From NCBI GenBank assembly GCA_021160355.1, contig JAGHCS010000105.1, forward strand, positions 1-13,288: DNA of 13,288 bases, given 5' to 3'. The translations under genes and the position numbers were made by a program. The stretch is from Candidatus Cloacimonadota bacterium (GTDB taxonomy: Bacteria; Cloacimonadota; Cloacimonadia; JGIOTU-2). This document shows, piece after piece, positions 1 through 8,289 of the stretch (its first letter is position 1; each line of letters begins with the position of its first letter). The notes under the pieces are model-generated. The model ran no database searches. It was not told the origin of the DNA and worked only from the letters and a program-made list of their open reading frames with translations.

Positions 1-30
1 AGTTATGAAAGTATATTTATAATTATTCTC

Positions 31-36
31 GGAGGT
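31..36 (+). promoter_or_regulatory. Ribosome binding site of rpmF
   Basis: GGAGGT lies 5 nt before the ATG at 42. It is a near-perfect Shine-Dalgarno site and fixes the start of this short gene. The bases before it (1-30) are AT-rich. They have stops in two frames (TGA at 6-8, TAA at 20-22), so an upstream gene could end there, but too little is visible to identify it. Confidence 0.8.
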
Positions 37-41
37 ATTCA

Positions 42-221
42 ATGGCAGTGCCAAAGCAGAAAAGATCGAAATCAAAAGGTCGTAAACGGAGAACGCATTA
101 TACAGCAAAAGCTGAACCTGTGATCAAATGCAATAATTGTGGCGAAACCATGCGCCCTCATCATGCATGCCCTCACTGCGGATTTTACAGAGGTAAGAAA
201 ATCATAACTGTTTCTGAATAG
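42..221 (+). CDS. rpmF: Large ribosomal subunit protein bL32
   Basis: This 59-residue basic protein is ribosomal protein bL32 of the 50S subunit. The N-terminus MAVPKQKRSKSKGRKRR is the hallmark of the family. It is followed by a zinc ribbon with CxxC pairs at Cys30/Cys33 and Cys43/Cys46, so this is the zinc-binding form rather than a cysteine-less paralogue. The length matches the family (about 55-60 residues). A strong GGAGGT site supports the ATG. The gene ends 5 nt before plsX, and rpmF-plsX-fab is a widely conserved bacterial gene order that couples ribosome and membrane lipid synthesis. plsX has no good ribosome binding site of its own, so the two are probably co-transcribed and perhaps translationally coupled. 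Confidence 0.97.
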   Translation: MAVPKQKRSKSKGRKRRTHYTAKAEPVIKCNNCGETMRPHHACPHCGFYRGKKIITVSE

Positions 222-226
222 AATAT

Positions 227-1231
227 ATGAGAATTGCAGTCGATGCATTTGGGAGCGATAAAGCTCCATTCCCAGAAGTTGAAGGTGCAGTTTCAGCAAT
301 CAATAATAAATGCTGTACCAAGGTTTTTCTGGTCGGGAAGGAAGAAATTCTCACTAAAGCTCTTGAGAAATATTATTACCCCAAACAATCAATAAAAATC
401 ATTGATGCTAAAGAGGTTATTGATATTTCTGAAAAACCGGTATCCGAGCTCAGAAAAAAAACTGATTCTTCCCTAATGAAAGCATTGAATCTCGTGAAAG
501 ATGGCGGGGCTGATGCGCTCGTAAGTGCTGGTTCGACAGGTGCAGTTATGGCTGCTTCTCTGCTGTATTTTGGCAGAATAAAAGGAGTTCTCAGACCAGC
601 CCTTGCAATCTCATTACCCACAACCAAAGAACCGGAAATACTTCTTGATGTTGGTGCAAATGTGGACTGCACAGCAGAAAATCTTGTACAATTCGCGGAA
701 ATGGGGAGCATATATTCGGCTTATTTTCAAAAGAAAAAACAACCCCGAGTTGCCCTCATTAATATTGGTGAAGAAAGCAAAAAGGGGAATGAAGTTACTA
801 TTGAAGCTTATGCGAAACTTCAGAAACTCAAATCTCTGAATTTTATCGGGAATATCGAAGGTAAAGATATTCTCACAGGGACTGCAGATGTTATTATCTC
901 AGATGGTTTCACCGGTAATATTATGCTTAAGACAGTAGAAGGTGTCGCATTTTCTCTTTTTGAAATACTAAAGCAGGAATTTGAGCATGACTGGATCGCG
1001 AAGATCGGTGCGATATTATCATATCCTGCATATAGACATCTGAAAAAAAAATTGGATTACACCGAGTATGGGGGAGGATTCTTACTTGGTGTAAACGAAA
1101 TTACTATTATTGCTCATGGTTGCTCCAATGCAAAAGCAATCTCAAATGCCATCAAGTTTGCCAGTTTTTCTAAACAATCAAAATTTTTAAGTCATATTAA
1201 AGAATACTACCAGCAAAAATTGGAGAACTAA
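227..1231 (+). CDS. plsX: Phosphate acyltransferase PlsX
   Basis: PlsX converts acyl-ACP and phosphate to acyl-phosphate, the acyl donor for PlsY in phospholipid synthesis; it works at the inner face of the membrane. The 334-residue length is usual. Family motifs visible are SAGSTGAVMA (100-109), DVGAN (141-145), NIGEE (179-183) followed by KGNE (186-189), SDGFTGN (225-231), YGGGFLLGV (281-289) and HGCS (297-300). The N-terminal motif reads DAFGSDKAP (6-14), where most PlsX proteins have DAMGGDHAP, so two or three nearly invariant positions differ; the rest of the protein is intact. The gene starts 5 nt after rpmF with only a weak ribosome binding site and stops 1 nt before fabH. The position at the head of the fab cluster agrees with the function. 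Confidence 0.95.
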   Translation: MRIAVDAFGSDKAPFPEVEGAVSAINNKCCTKVFLVGKEEILTKALEKYYYPKQSIKIIDAKEVIDISEKPVSELRKKTDSSLMKALNLVKDGGADALVSAGSTGAVMAASLLYFGRIKGVLRPALAISLPTTKEPEILLDVGANVDCTAENLVQFAEMGSIYSAYFQKKKQPRVALINIGEESKKGNEVTIEAYAKLQKLKSLNFIGNIEGKDILTGTADVIISDGFTGNIMLKTVEGVAFSLFEILKQEFEHDWIAKIGAILSYPAYRHLKKKLDYTEYGGGFLLGVNEITIIAHGCSNAKAISNAIKFASFSKQSKFLSHIKEYYQQKLEN

Positions 1232-1232
1232 C

Positions 1233-2225
1233 GTGAGTGAAATCAGAGTTAAAATTGATGAAATTGCAATGGCAGTTCCTGATAATGTCCTTACCAATCA
1301 GGACTTAGAAAAAATAGTTAACACGTCCGATGAGTGGATCCGCACACGAACAGGTATGGTTGAACGGAGAAAATCTGATGAGCACACTGCTGCGTCTGAT
1401 GTTGCTCTCAAAGCTTGCGAAAAACTATTTAAAAAATCTTCACTTCGAACAAGAGATATAGATCTTATAATTGTTGCGACTGTAACCCCTGATTATCCAT
1501 TCCCTTCAACTGCATGTATCTTACAATCAAAACTCGGAATTCCACATTGTCCCGCTTTTGATATTTCAGCTGGATGTACTGGTTTCATTTATGCTCTTAC
1601 TATAGCCAAACAATTCATCGAAAACGGTTCTGCAACAAATGCACTTGTTTTCGGTGTGGAACTCCTGACTAAGATCACAAATTGGACCGATAGAGGTACA
1701 TGTGTTCTTTTTGGTGACGGAGCTGGTGCAGCAATACTGACTCAAGCACATAAAGGTGAAATTTCGGAGATCATCGACACATATATTTCTTCAGATGGGC
1801 GCTATGGCAATCTGCTTATTCAGCAGGGTGGAGGATCTCGCAATCCTGCATCAAAAGAAACTGTAGAGCAGAATATGCACACGGTGTATATGGAAGGAAA
1901 CCGAATCTTCAAGATAGCTGTCAAATCAATGGTGGATGCAGCAGTAAGAATCCTGGAAAGAAACGGATTTACTGGCGATGATGTGGATTGGCTTATACCA
2001 CATCAAGCAAACCTGCGAATCATTGATGCAACAGCAAAACGAATCCGTCTTCTTCCACAAAAAGTCATAATAAATATTGAAAAATATGGAAATACTTCCT
2101 CTGCCAGTATCCCTCTTGCCTTTGCAGAAGCAGCAGAAGATGGGCGTATTCGCCGTGGCGATCTTATTGTGCTCGATGCTTTTGGAGCTGGACTTACCTG
2201 GGGAAGCGTACTTCTGAGGTATTAA
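1233..2225 (+). CDS. fabH: 3-oxoacyl-ACP synthase III (KAS III)
   Basis: FabH starts fatty acid synthesis by condensing acetyl-CoA (or a branched acyl-CoA) with malonyl-ACP. The 330-residue protein has the complete catalytic triad: Cys115 in DISAGCTGFIYAL, His257 in IPHQAN and Asn287 in YGNTSSAS. It also has the N-terminal TSDEWIRTRTG segment (31-41) and the C-terminal DAFGAGLTWG loop (315-324). The start is GTG, one base after the plsX stop; no earlier start is plausible without overlapping plsX. The stop TAA abuts the fabD ATG directly (TAAATG), which suggests translational coupling. Primer specificity (straight or branched chain) cannot be read from the sequence with confidence. Confidence 0.97.
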   Translation: MSEIRVKIDEIAMAVPDNVLTNQDLEKIVNTSDEWIRTRTGMVERRKSDEHTAASDVALKACEKLFKKSSLRTRDIDLIIVATVTPDYPFPSTACILQSKLGIPHCPAFDISAGCTGFIYALTIAKQFIENGSATNALVFGVELLTKITNWTDRGTCVLFGDGAGAAILTQAHKGEISEIIDTYISSDGRYGNLLIQQGGGSRNPASKETVEQNMHTVYMEGNRIFKIAVKSMVDAAVRILERNGFTGDDVDWLIPHQANLRIIDATAKRIRLLPQKVIINIEKYGNTSSASIPLAFAEAAEDGRIRRGDLIVLDAFGAGLTWGSVLLRY

Positions 2226-3164
2226 ATGATAAAGAAAAATATTGCTTTTGTTTTCCCAGGTCAAGGTGCTCAATATGTTGGAATGGCGAGAGAATTTTAT
2301 GCACTTCCTGAATATAAACATTTTTTTGAAGAAGCTAATGAAAGACTTGGCTATGACCTGACACATATCATGTTCGAAGGTCCTGAGGATGAACTCAAGA
2401 AAACTCACAACACTCAACCTGCAATCCTGCTCCACAGTGTTGTAGCATATAATTATTTCAAAGATCACATAGACATTATTCCCGCATATACTGCAGGACA
2501 TTCCTTAGGAGAATTCTCCGCACTTGTTGCTGCTGGCTCACTTGACTGGCTCGATGCACTCTATCTTGTTCATAAACGCGGTGAATTCATGATTGAAGCG
2601 AGCAGAGGTATACCTTTTAAAATGGCTGCCATCTTAGGACTTGACGCTGAAATAATTATTAATTTTTGCCAACAGAGTTCGGGAGTTGTGGTTGCAGCGA
2701 ACTTTAACACACCTGTTCAAACTGTGATCAGCGGAGAGAGCATAGCTGTTGCTGAAGTTATGGATAAATGTACTGAAGCCGGCGCGAGACGCGTAGTAGA
2801 ACTTATTGTCGGTGGTGCATTTCATTCACCACTTATTCAAAAATCATTTGAGTGGCTGTCCGAAGAAATGAAAACATGTGATTTTTCAGACGCAGTGATA
2901 CCAATCATTTCCAATTATGCTGCTCAACCGGAAAGGCATAAAGATGAAATTATTGACAATTTAACACAGCAAATTATTTCTCCTGTTCAATGGGTGAGAT
3001 CAGTTGAATATATGTGTAAGAATGATATTGATACTTTTATAGAGTTTGGTCCAGGTCGTGTAGTAACCGGCATGATTAAAGCTATAAATTCAGACACGAA
3101 GAGATATACGATCAACACCCTCGAGGATGCAGAAAAGGTTATCACTGCATTCAAAAATTTATAG
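2226..3164 (+). CDS. fabD: Malonyl-CoA:ACP malonyltransferase
   Basis: FabD moves the malonyl group from CoA to ACP, giving the extender unit for fatty acid synthesis. The 312-residue length is normal. The N-terminal FVFPGQGAQ motif (8-16) forms the oxyanion region. The catalytic serine is Ser93 in GHSLGE, the carboxylate-binding arginine is Arg118 in HKRGEFM, and the catalytic histidine is His200 in GAFHSPL. The C-terminal EFGPGRVVTGMIK is also typical. The arginine argues for malonyl specificity over plain acyltransfer. The gene begins directly after fabH with no spacer and ends 9 nt before fabG. Confidence 0.96.
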   Translation: MIKKNIAFVFPGQGAQYVGMAREFYALPEYKHFFEEANERLGYDLTHIMFEGPEDELKKTHNTQPAILLHSVVAYNYFKDHIDIIPAYTAGHSLGEFSALVAAGSLDWLDALYLVHKRGEFMIEASRGIPFKMAAILGLDAEIIINFCQQSSGVVVAANFNTPVQTVISGESIAVAEVMDKCTEAGARRVVELIVGGAFHSPLIQKSFEWLSEEMKTCDFSDAVIPIISNYAAQPERHKDEIIDNLTQQIISPVQWVRSVEYMCKNDIDTFIEFGPGRVVTGMIKAINSDTKRYTINTLEDAEKVITAFKNL

Positions 3165-3173
3165 GAAGAATCT

Positions 3174-3914
3174 GTGAATAGATTTGACGGAAAAGTAGCA
3201 GTCATAACCGGCAGTGCTCGTGGAATCGGAAAGAGTATTGCACGATTGTTTGCCGAGCAAGGAGCACAGGTTGTGATCGCTGATATACTTCAAGACGATA
3301 TTGATAAAACTGTAGATGAATTTACTTCTGAAGGTCTTAAAGCAGCTGGATTTCAATGTAACATCACCTCTGAAGAAGAAGTCGAAAATTTCATGAAGGA
3401 TATATATAAAAAATTCAGCTCGATTGACATTCTTATAAATAACGCAGGTATTACTGCAGACACTTTGCTCATCCGCATGAAAAAGATTGATTGGGACAAA
3501 GTGATAAATGTGAACCTTACCGGTACCTTTATATGTACACAAAAAGCAGCGAAATACATGATGAAACAACGTCATGGGAAAATAGTGAATGTTTCATCAG
3601 TAATCGGCTTTATCGGAAATTTTGGTCAGGCAAACTATGCTGCTTCTAAGGGCGGGATTATTGCTTTTACAAAATCTGTATCAAAGGAGCTTGCCTCCAG
3701 AAATATCAATGTAAATGCTGTAGCCCCAGGTTTTATCAGAACTGCAATGACAGATGCTCTTCCTGAAGAGATCCAGCAAAAATATCTTGAGAATATCTCA
3801 CTAAAACGTTTTGGCACTCCTGAGGATGTGGGCAAACTTGTGCTCTTCCTCAGCAGTGAAGATGCTGATTATATAACAGGACAAACAATAATAATAGATG
3901 GTGGAATGATATAA
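3174..3914 (+). CDS. fabG: 3-oxoacyl-ACP reductase
   Basis: FabG reduces 3-oxoacyl-ACP to (R)-3-hydroxyacyl-ACP with NADPH, the first reduction of each elongation round. The 246-residue protein is a classical short-chain dehydrogenase. The dinucleotide motif is TGSARGIG (12-19), the structural motif NNAG is at 89-92, and the catalytic tetrad is Asn114, Ser142, Tyr155 and Lys159 (YAASK). The C-terminal TGQTIIIDGGMI is the FabG ending. The start is GTG at 3174, with AGGAAG at 3163-3168 overlapping the fabD stop as ribosome binding site. SDR enzymes are common and multifunctional, but the place between fabD and acpP makes FabG the firm call. Confidence 0.96.
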   Translation: MNRFDGKVAVITGSARGIGKSIARLFAEQGAQVVIADILQDDIDKTVDEFTSEGLKAAGFQCNITSEEEVENFMKDIYKKFSSIDILINNAGITADTLLIRMKKIDWDKVINVNLTGTFICTQKAAKYMMKQRHGKIVNVSSVIGFIGNFGQANYAASKGGIIAFTKSVSKELASRNINVNAVAPGFIRTAMTDALPEEIQQKYLENISLKRFGTPEDVGKLVLFLSSEDADYITGQTIIIDGGMI

Positions 3915-3930
3915 AAGAAACCTTAAATCA

Positions 3931-3936
3931 AAGGAG
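3931..3936 (+). promoter_or_regulatory. Strong ribosome binding site of acpP
   Basis: AAGGAG lies 6 nt before the acpP ATG, in a 28-nt gap after fabG. It is the best Shine-Dalgarno site among the fab genes here, which fits the need for far more ACP than enzyme from one transcript. That link to expression level is inferred. Confidence 0.7.
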
Positions 3937-3942
3937 AAAACA

Positions 3943-4185
3943 ATGGACGAAAGCATCAAAGAAAAAGTCAAAGGAATCATAGCAACGCAACTGGGTGCAA
4001 CTGAAGATGAAATAACATTAGAAGCACGCTTTATTGAAGACCTTGGCGCAGATTCTCTTGACACAGTCGAGTTAATCATGCAGTTCGAGGAAGAATTTGA
4101 TATTGAAATTCCTGATGAAGATGCAGAAAAGCTTACAACAGTAGGTACTGCTATCGAATTTCTCGACAAAAAATTAAACAAATAA
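3943..4185 (+). CDS. acpP: Acyl carrier protein
   Basis: This 80-residue acidic protein carries growing acyl chains on a 4'-phosphopantetheine arm. The arm attaches to Ser38 in the motif LGADSLDTVEL, which is the AcpP consensus. The helices before and after it (residues 2-17, 39-53 and the C-terminal helix) match the family, and the length is typical. It sits between fabG and fabF as in many bacteria. It has a strong ribosome binding site and is followed by a hairpin in the 72-nt gap to fabF, which may end part of the transcripts or protect the acpP mRNA end. Confidence 0.97.
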   Translation: MDESIKEKVKGIIATQLGATEDEITLEARFIEDLGADSLDTVELIMQFEEEFDIEIPDEDAEKLTTVGTAIEFLDKKLNK

Positions 4186-4190
4186 TTCAT

Positions 4191-4225
4191 GACCCCCACA
4201 TACTGGTGACACTGTATGTGGGGTC
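4191..4225 (+). terminator. Hairpin between acpP and fabF, possible partial terminator or mRNA stabiliser
   Basis: CCCCACATAC (4194-4203) pairs perfectly with GTATGTGGGG (4214-4223), a 10-bp stem with a 10-nt loop. The pairing can extend through A4192-T4224 and G4191-C4225 if C4193 is bulged. No T-run follows (the next bases are CATTCCATCTATTC), so it is not a classical intrinsic terminator. As RNA it could cause partial termination or protect the 3' end of an acpP message made in excess. The fold is seen in the sequence; the role is inferred. Confidence 0.6.
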
Positions 4226-4242
4226 CATTCCATCTATTCAAG

Positions 4243-4248
4243 AAAGGA
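4243..4248 (+). promoter_or_regulatory. Ribosome binding site that decides the fabF start
   Basis: AAAGGA lies 9 nt before the ATG at 4258. An earlier in-frame ATG at 4216 lies inside the 3' arm of the acpP-fabF hairpin and has no ribosome binding site, so 4258 is the likely start. Confidence 0.7.
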
Positions 4249-4257
4249 TCCTATTGC

Positions 4258-5499
4258 ATGAAGCTAAAAAGAGTGGTAGTCACAGGTCTCGGTACAATTA
4301 ATCCCCTCGGTTTGAACGTTAATGATACTTGGAAAAAGCTCTGTGAAGGAAAATCTGGTATTGCACTTGCAGAAGGTTTTGATGTTGAAGACGTCCCATC
4401 GAAGATCGCTGGTCAGGTCAATAACTTTGATCCCCTTGATTATATTGATCCCAAAGAAGCAAAAAGAATGGATCGTTACTGCCAATTTTCTATGGTATCT
4501 GCGAGTCAAGCGATGGAAAATTCAGGCATTGAAGGACAGATCGATCTGGACAAATTGGGTGTAATATCAGGAACAGGTATTGGTGGAATTCACACTTTTG
4601 AGAAGCAAATGCAGGTCTTTCTTGAACGTGGTCCCAGAAGAATAAGCCCTTTCTTCATACCAATGATGATTTCGAATATTGCTGCTGGCAGAATTGCGAT
4701 CAAATACAACGCACGCTCTATCAACTTTAATGTTACTTCAGCATGCACATCAAGTGCAAATGCTATTGGAGAAGCATATCGAGCAATCAAATATGGAGCT
4801 GCAGATGCAGTAATTGCAGTCGGCTCTGAAGCAGCCGTGTCAAAGTTTACTCTCTCCGGTTTTTCTGTCATGCGTGCATTATCCACACGAAATGACTCAC
4901 CGGAAACAGCCAGTAGGCCCTTTGATAAAGAACGGGACGGATTTGTCCTTGCTGAAGGTTCTGCAGCGCTGATATTGGAAGAGTATGAACATGCAAAAGC
5001 AAGAGGAGCAACCATACACGGAGAACTGGTCGGTTACGGAGCAACCTGTGATGCATTCCATATAACCATGCCTGCTCCGGGTGGAGAAGGTGGAGCACAT
5101 TCAATGCGAAACGCACTTTTAGACGCAGGTATTACCCCAGAAGATGTGCAATATATAAATGCTCACGGTACATCCACTCCCCTTAATGACAAAGGTGAAA
5201 CTAAGGCGATTAAAACTGTGTTCGGTGATTATGCATACAAGATAAAAATAAACTCAAGTAAATCAATGCTCGGTCACGGACTTGGCGCTGCAGGTGCCCT
5301 GGAATCAATTATTGTAATAAAATCCATTCAGGATCAAAAAATACATCCCACCATTAATCTCACTACCCCTGATCCGGAATGCGACCTGGATTACAACCCT
5401 AAAGGAACAATTCCCTTAGAAATAAACTACGCCATTTCAAACTCTTTTGGATTCGGTGGTCACAACGCGACACTGGTTTTCAAGCGATATGATGAATGA
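4258..5499 (+). CDS. fabF: 3-oxoacyl-ACP synthase II (KAS II)
   Basis: FabF condenses acyl-ACP with malonyl-ACP in the elongation steps of fatty acid synthesis. From the ATG at 4258 the protein has 413 residues, the normal length, and begins MKLKRVVVTGLG as expected. The catalytic residues are Cys163 (TSACTSSANAI), His303 (NAHGTSTPLND) and His340 (SMLGHGLGAAG), with the conserved Lys335. The C-terminal SNSFGFGGHNATLVF loop is the KAS I/II gating and active-site segment. An upstream in-frame ATG at 4216 would add 14 unrelated residues and is rejected. The 3' end overlaps rnc by 11 nt. FabF and FabB are close relatives; the gene context favours FabF. Confidence 0.96.
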   Translation: MKLKRVVVTGLGTINPLGLNVNDTWKKLCEGKSGIALAEGFDVEDVPSKIAGQVNNFDPLDYIDPKEAKRMDRYCQFSMVSASQAMENSGIEGQIDLDKLGVISGTGIGGIHTFEKQMQVFLERGPRRISPFFIPMMISNIAAGRIAIKYNARSINFNVTSACTSSANAIGEAYRAIKYGAADAVIAVGSEAAVSKFTLSGFSVMRALSTRNDSPETASRPFDKERDGFVLAEGSAALILEEYEHAKARGATIHGELVGYGATCDAFHITMPAPGGEGGAHSMRNALLDAGITPEDVQYINAHGTSTPLNDKGETKAIKTVFGDYAYKIKINSSKSMLGHGLGAAGALESIIVIKSIQDQKIHPTINLTTPDPECDLDYNPKGTIPLEINYAISNSFGFGGHNATLVFKRYDE

Positions 5500-6250
5500 G
5501 TATGATAAAATTGTTCTTAACCCTCAAGTGGCACCACAAAAGATCGAAAAGTGGAGAAAATCACTTCCTCAATTAGAAGAAAAACTTAACTATTTCTTCA
5601 AAAATTCCTCACTCTTAGAAGCTGCACTTATCCACAAATCCATATACGAAAAAGAGAGTGAACATTCGATTGCCGAAAGATTGGAATTTCTCGGAGACTC
5701 TGTTCTGGAACTCGCCATCACAGAATATCTTTTCACAATTTATCATGACAAGGATGAGGGATTTCTCACCAAAAAACGCTCGAAAATAATTAGTAAAGTC
5801 TATTTGAATAAAAAAGCAATCGAAATTGGTTTAGCAAAATATATTCTCGTAAAAGAAGATGAGATCAAGCTTACACGCAAGAAACGCTCTTCACTTACCG
5901 CAGATACTATGGAGTCGATTTTTGGTGCAATATTTTTGGATAGCTCATACCGCGAAGCTAAATATGTATTACAAAATTTAATACTTTCCAATTTTGATGA
6001 GCTGATCGCTCATACTGATCTTCAAAATTATAAGAGCATTCTTCAGGAATTTTGCCATACTGAATTTGCAAAAAATCCTGTGTACGAAATAATAAAAGAA
6101 TCGGGACCCGAGCATCAAAAAAAATTCTATACAAAGGTCTCGGTAGGGAATGAATATTCATCAAGAGGGAGCGGGAAATCCAAAAAAACCGCCGAGCAGA
6201 AAGCTGCACGTAATCTTCTTAAAAAATTTCAAAACAAGATAAATAAATGA
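5489..6250 (+). CDS. rnc: Ribonuclease III
   Basis: RNase III cuts double-stranded RNA and matures rRNA precursors and some mRNAs. With the start at 5489 the protein has 253 residues (an ATG three bases later is equally possible). The catalytic domain holds the signature ERLEFLGDSVLEL, with acidic metal ligands Glu63, Glu66 and Asp70, and the second pair Asp139/Glu142 in DTMESIFGAIFLD. The C-terminal double-stranded RNA binding domain spans about 181-249 and ends in the basic KSKKTAEQKAARNLL helix. The gene overlaps fabF by 11 nt and lacks a clear Shine-Dalgarno site, so it is probably translated by coupling. An in-frame ATG at 5447 is deeper inside fabF and unlikely. fabF-rnc is a common bacterial order. 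Confidence 0.94.
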   Translation: MMNEYDKIVLNPQVAPQKIEKWRKSLPQLEEKLNYFFKNSSLLEAALIHKSIYEKESEHSIAERLEFLGDSVLELAITEYLFTIYHDKDEGFLTKKRSKIISKVYLNKKAIEIGLAKYILVKEDEIKLTRKKRSSLTADTMESIFGAIFLDSSYREAKYVLQNLILSNFDELIAHTDLQNYKSILQEFCHTEFAKNPVYEIIKESGPEHQKKFYTKVSVGNEYSSRGSGKSKKTAEQKAARNLLKKFQNKINK

Positions 6251-8289
6251 ACGTGCTGGCATTACTTCTCATTATTCTTTCAGGAATCATTATTTTTTTC
6301 TATTATAGAATTACAAATCCACCGATAAATAATAATCTAAAATTTGTTCTTGGACTAATAAGATTCTTTTTCTTTGCGATCGTAATAATGCTCATTTTTA
6401 ATCCTACACTCCACTTTTCCCGCACAAAAAAAATATCTCCAATTACAATCGTAATGATCGATTCAAGTGCGAGCATGCTGCAACCACTGAATTCCACAGA
6501 GACTAAATCACAGGCAGCACTTCACTGGGAACAGGAACTCAACACTTATTTTAAAGAGCACAGTATTAACAATAAGATCGTTCCTTTTAGCAACGGTTTG
6601 CAGCAGGATTCCACAACTACTGATATATTTTTAGCATTAAAAGAGCTTCAGGATAATCCAAAATATCCAAACATATCAGATGTAATTCTTATTTCGGACG
6701 GATTGCAGCACAGCAACAATTCATATTCTCTTATTGATGAACTTCATTTTCCTGTTTTCCCTGTCATTTTAGGGAAAGATACCAAGATGACCGATGTCTC
6801 ACTTGATGAAGTCACGGTAAATAATCCGTTATATCTCAATATGGAAACCGAAGTTTCATGTTGCATATCAGGACTTCCTGATTCAGTAACATTTTTATTA
6901 TCGATCCGTGATGAGAATGACCGTCTGCTTGAAGAGAAACTGATCTCCAATAATAATGAAAAGCAATTTTCTCTCTCGTTCACTCCATCAAAACTCGGAT
7001 ATCAAAAACTTTCTGCTGACGTGGAGCTACAGGACACACCGGAAAATATTCTGGGAAATAATAGAAGAGAATTTCTTGTGAGTGTCGTGAAGAACAAAGC
7101 ACAATTCACATTGATATCATCCTCTCTAAATTGGGATATAACCTTTATTCACAGGGCTTTGATGAAAAATGAGCGATTCGAGACCTCGCTTCTTGTACAA
7201 AGAAGAGACGGTTATTTCCAGGATAACGAACTTGTTTCTCCTACCGAAAAATTGAGCAAAACAGATATACTCATCTTGCATAATTCGGAAACATTCAATT
7301 TTGATAAAGCAACCCTTGAAGCGGTTGAAAATTTCGTTTCACGCGGCGGCAATATTTTGTATATTGGGAAGATCGATCCTGAACTAAGCGGCATTCTTCC
7401 TCTACAAACTACAAGATTCAGGGAAACAATTCAAACGACCGTCATACCAACAAAGATAATGGGAAATTACCAGACTTTTCTGGTCAATCGTGATAAAGAT
7501 ATCGCTTCATTCTGGAACGCACTTCCGCCCGTCACCACATATTTTTATGAGAGAAAACCGAATACAGAAGTAATTTTGCAAGCTGATATCGTTTCCGAAA
7601 ATCCCATTATTGCATTTTCGCCGTATCTTAAAGGGCATATTTTACAATGGTCAGGATATGATTTCTTCAAATGGAAAATGTGGGAGAAGCCAGATGAGCC
7701 GTGGTTTGATTCATTCATCATGAACATTGCACAGTGGCTTTTAAATGCTGATATTTCACAGAGATTTTTATGTTCTCCGGATAAAATATACTATCTCGAA
7801 GGAGAACCTGTAGAATTTACTGCATATCTTTTTGATGAGAAAATGAACCTTGTAAATGGACAGAATATCAAATTACATATCATTCAAGATGATTCTCTTG
7901 TTGCCGAGAAATTTTTATCAGAAAAGGATAATTCATATAAAACAGAAATCGATGACCTGAAATCTGGCAAATATATCTATTCTTCAGAAACAGAACTCGG
8001 GAAAAATATTTTCAAAGATGACGGCCAATTTCTTATTGAAATACTTACTTTGGAACAAAGTTCGCGAGGAATACAAGAAGCATATTTAAAGTATATTGCT
8101 TCAAAAACAAATGGTGAAATGCTCAGCTCTTCAGACGATTTTAAAGAAATTCTTCGCGTTCAGCGAGAGCCAATAATAATTCGAACGACACGAGATATTG
8201 AGTTGTGGAAAAAGTGGTATCTTGCAGTGATTGCGATAGTTCTGATCGGAACTGAACTTTTCATCAGAAAAAAGAAAGGACTGTTATGA
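6247..8289 (+). CDS. Membrane-anchored VWA-domain protein with glutamine amidotransferase-like fold
   Basis: The function of this 680-residue protein is not known to me. Two hydrophobic segments (about 3-20 and 32-51) are followed by a von Willebrand factor A domain. Its metal site looks complete: DSSAS (72-76, DxSxS), a Thr cluster near 123-125 and SDG at 150-152. A beta-rich stretch (about 185-280) follows. Next comes a segment ILILHNSETF...VENFVSRGGNILYIG (341-373), which resembles the Rossmann-like class I glutamine amidotransferase fold, with no catalytic cysteine that I can see. A further beta-rich domain (about 525-600) precedes a C-terminal membrane helix (657-673) and the basic tail RKKKGLL. 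This layout is known among large BatA-like or VWA membrane proteins of FCB and PVC bacteria, with the bulk probably in the periplasm. The start overlaps the rnc stop as ATGA and the stop overlaps the next start as ATGA. No MoxR ATPase or second Bat protein is present nearby. Confidence 0.85.
   Translation: MNVLALLLIILSGIIIFFYYRITNPPINNNLKFVLGLIRFFFFAIVIMLIFNPTLHFSRTKKISPITIVMIDSSASMLQPLNSTETKSQAALHWEQELNTYFKEHSINNKIVPFSNGLQQDSTTTDIFLALKELQDNPKYPNISDVILISDGLQHSNNSYSLIDELHFPVFPVILGKDTKMTDVSLDEVTVNNPLYLNMETEVSCCISGLPDSVTFLLSIRDENDRLLEEKLISNNNEKQFSLSFTPSKLGYQKLSADVELQDTPENILGNNRREFLVSVVKNKAQFTLISSSLNWDITFIHRALMKNERFETSLLVQRRDGYFQDNELVSPTEKLSKTDILILHNSETFNFDKATLEAVENFVSRGGNILYIGKIDPELSGILPLQTTRFRETIQTTVIPTKIMGNYQTFLVNRDKDIASFWNALPPVTTYFYERKPNTEVILQADIVSENPIIAFSPYLKGHILQWSGYDFFKWKMWEKPDEPWFDSFIMNIAQWLLNADISQRFLCSPDKIYYLEGEPVEFTAYLFDEKMNLVNGQNIKLHIIQDDSLVAEKFLSEKDNSYKTEIDDLKSGKYIYSSETELGKNIFKDDGQFLIEILTLEQSSRGIQEAYLKYIASKTNGEMLSSSDDFKEILRVQREPIIIRTTRDIELWKKWYLAVIAIVLIGTELFIRKKKGLL

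Noticed and set aside
1926..2501. A 191-codon open frame on the minus strand across fabH and fabD
   Set aside because: It is fully antisense to two intact, well-recognised genes. Its translation is rich in Cys, Ile and Phe with no family resemblance, as expected of a shadow frame.
4216..4257. Longer N-terminus for FabF from an ATG at 4216
   Set aside because: The ATG is inside the hairpin stem and has no ribosome binding site, and the 14 extra residues do not match FabF, which begins well at 4258 after AAAGGA.
5447..5488. Longer N-terminus for RNase III from an ATG at 5447
   Set aside because: It would extend 53 bases into fabF with no ribosome binding site. The ATG pair at 5489/5492 gives normal overlap and length.
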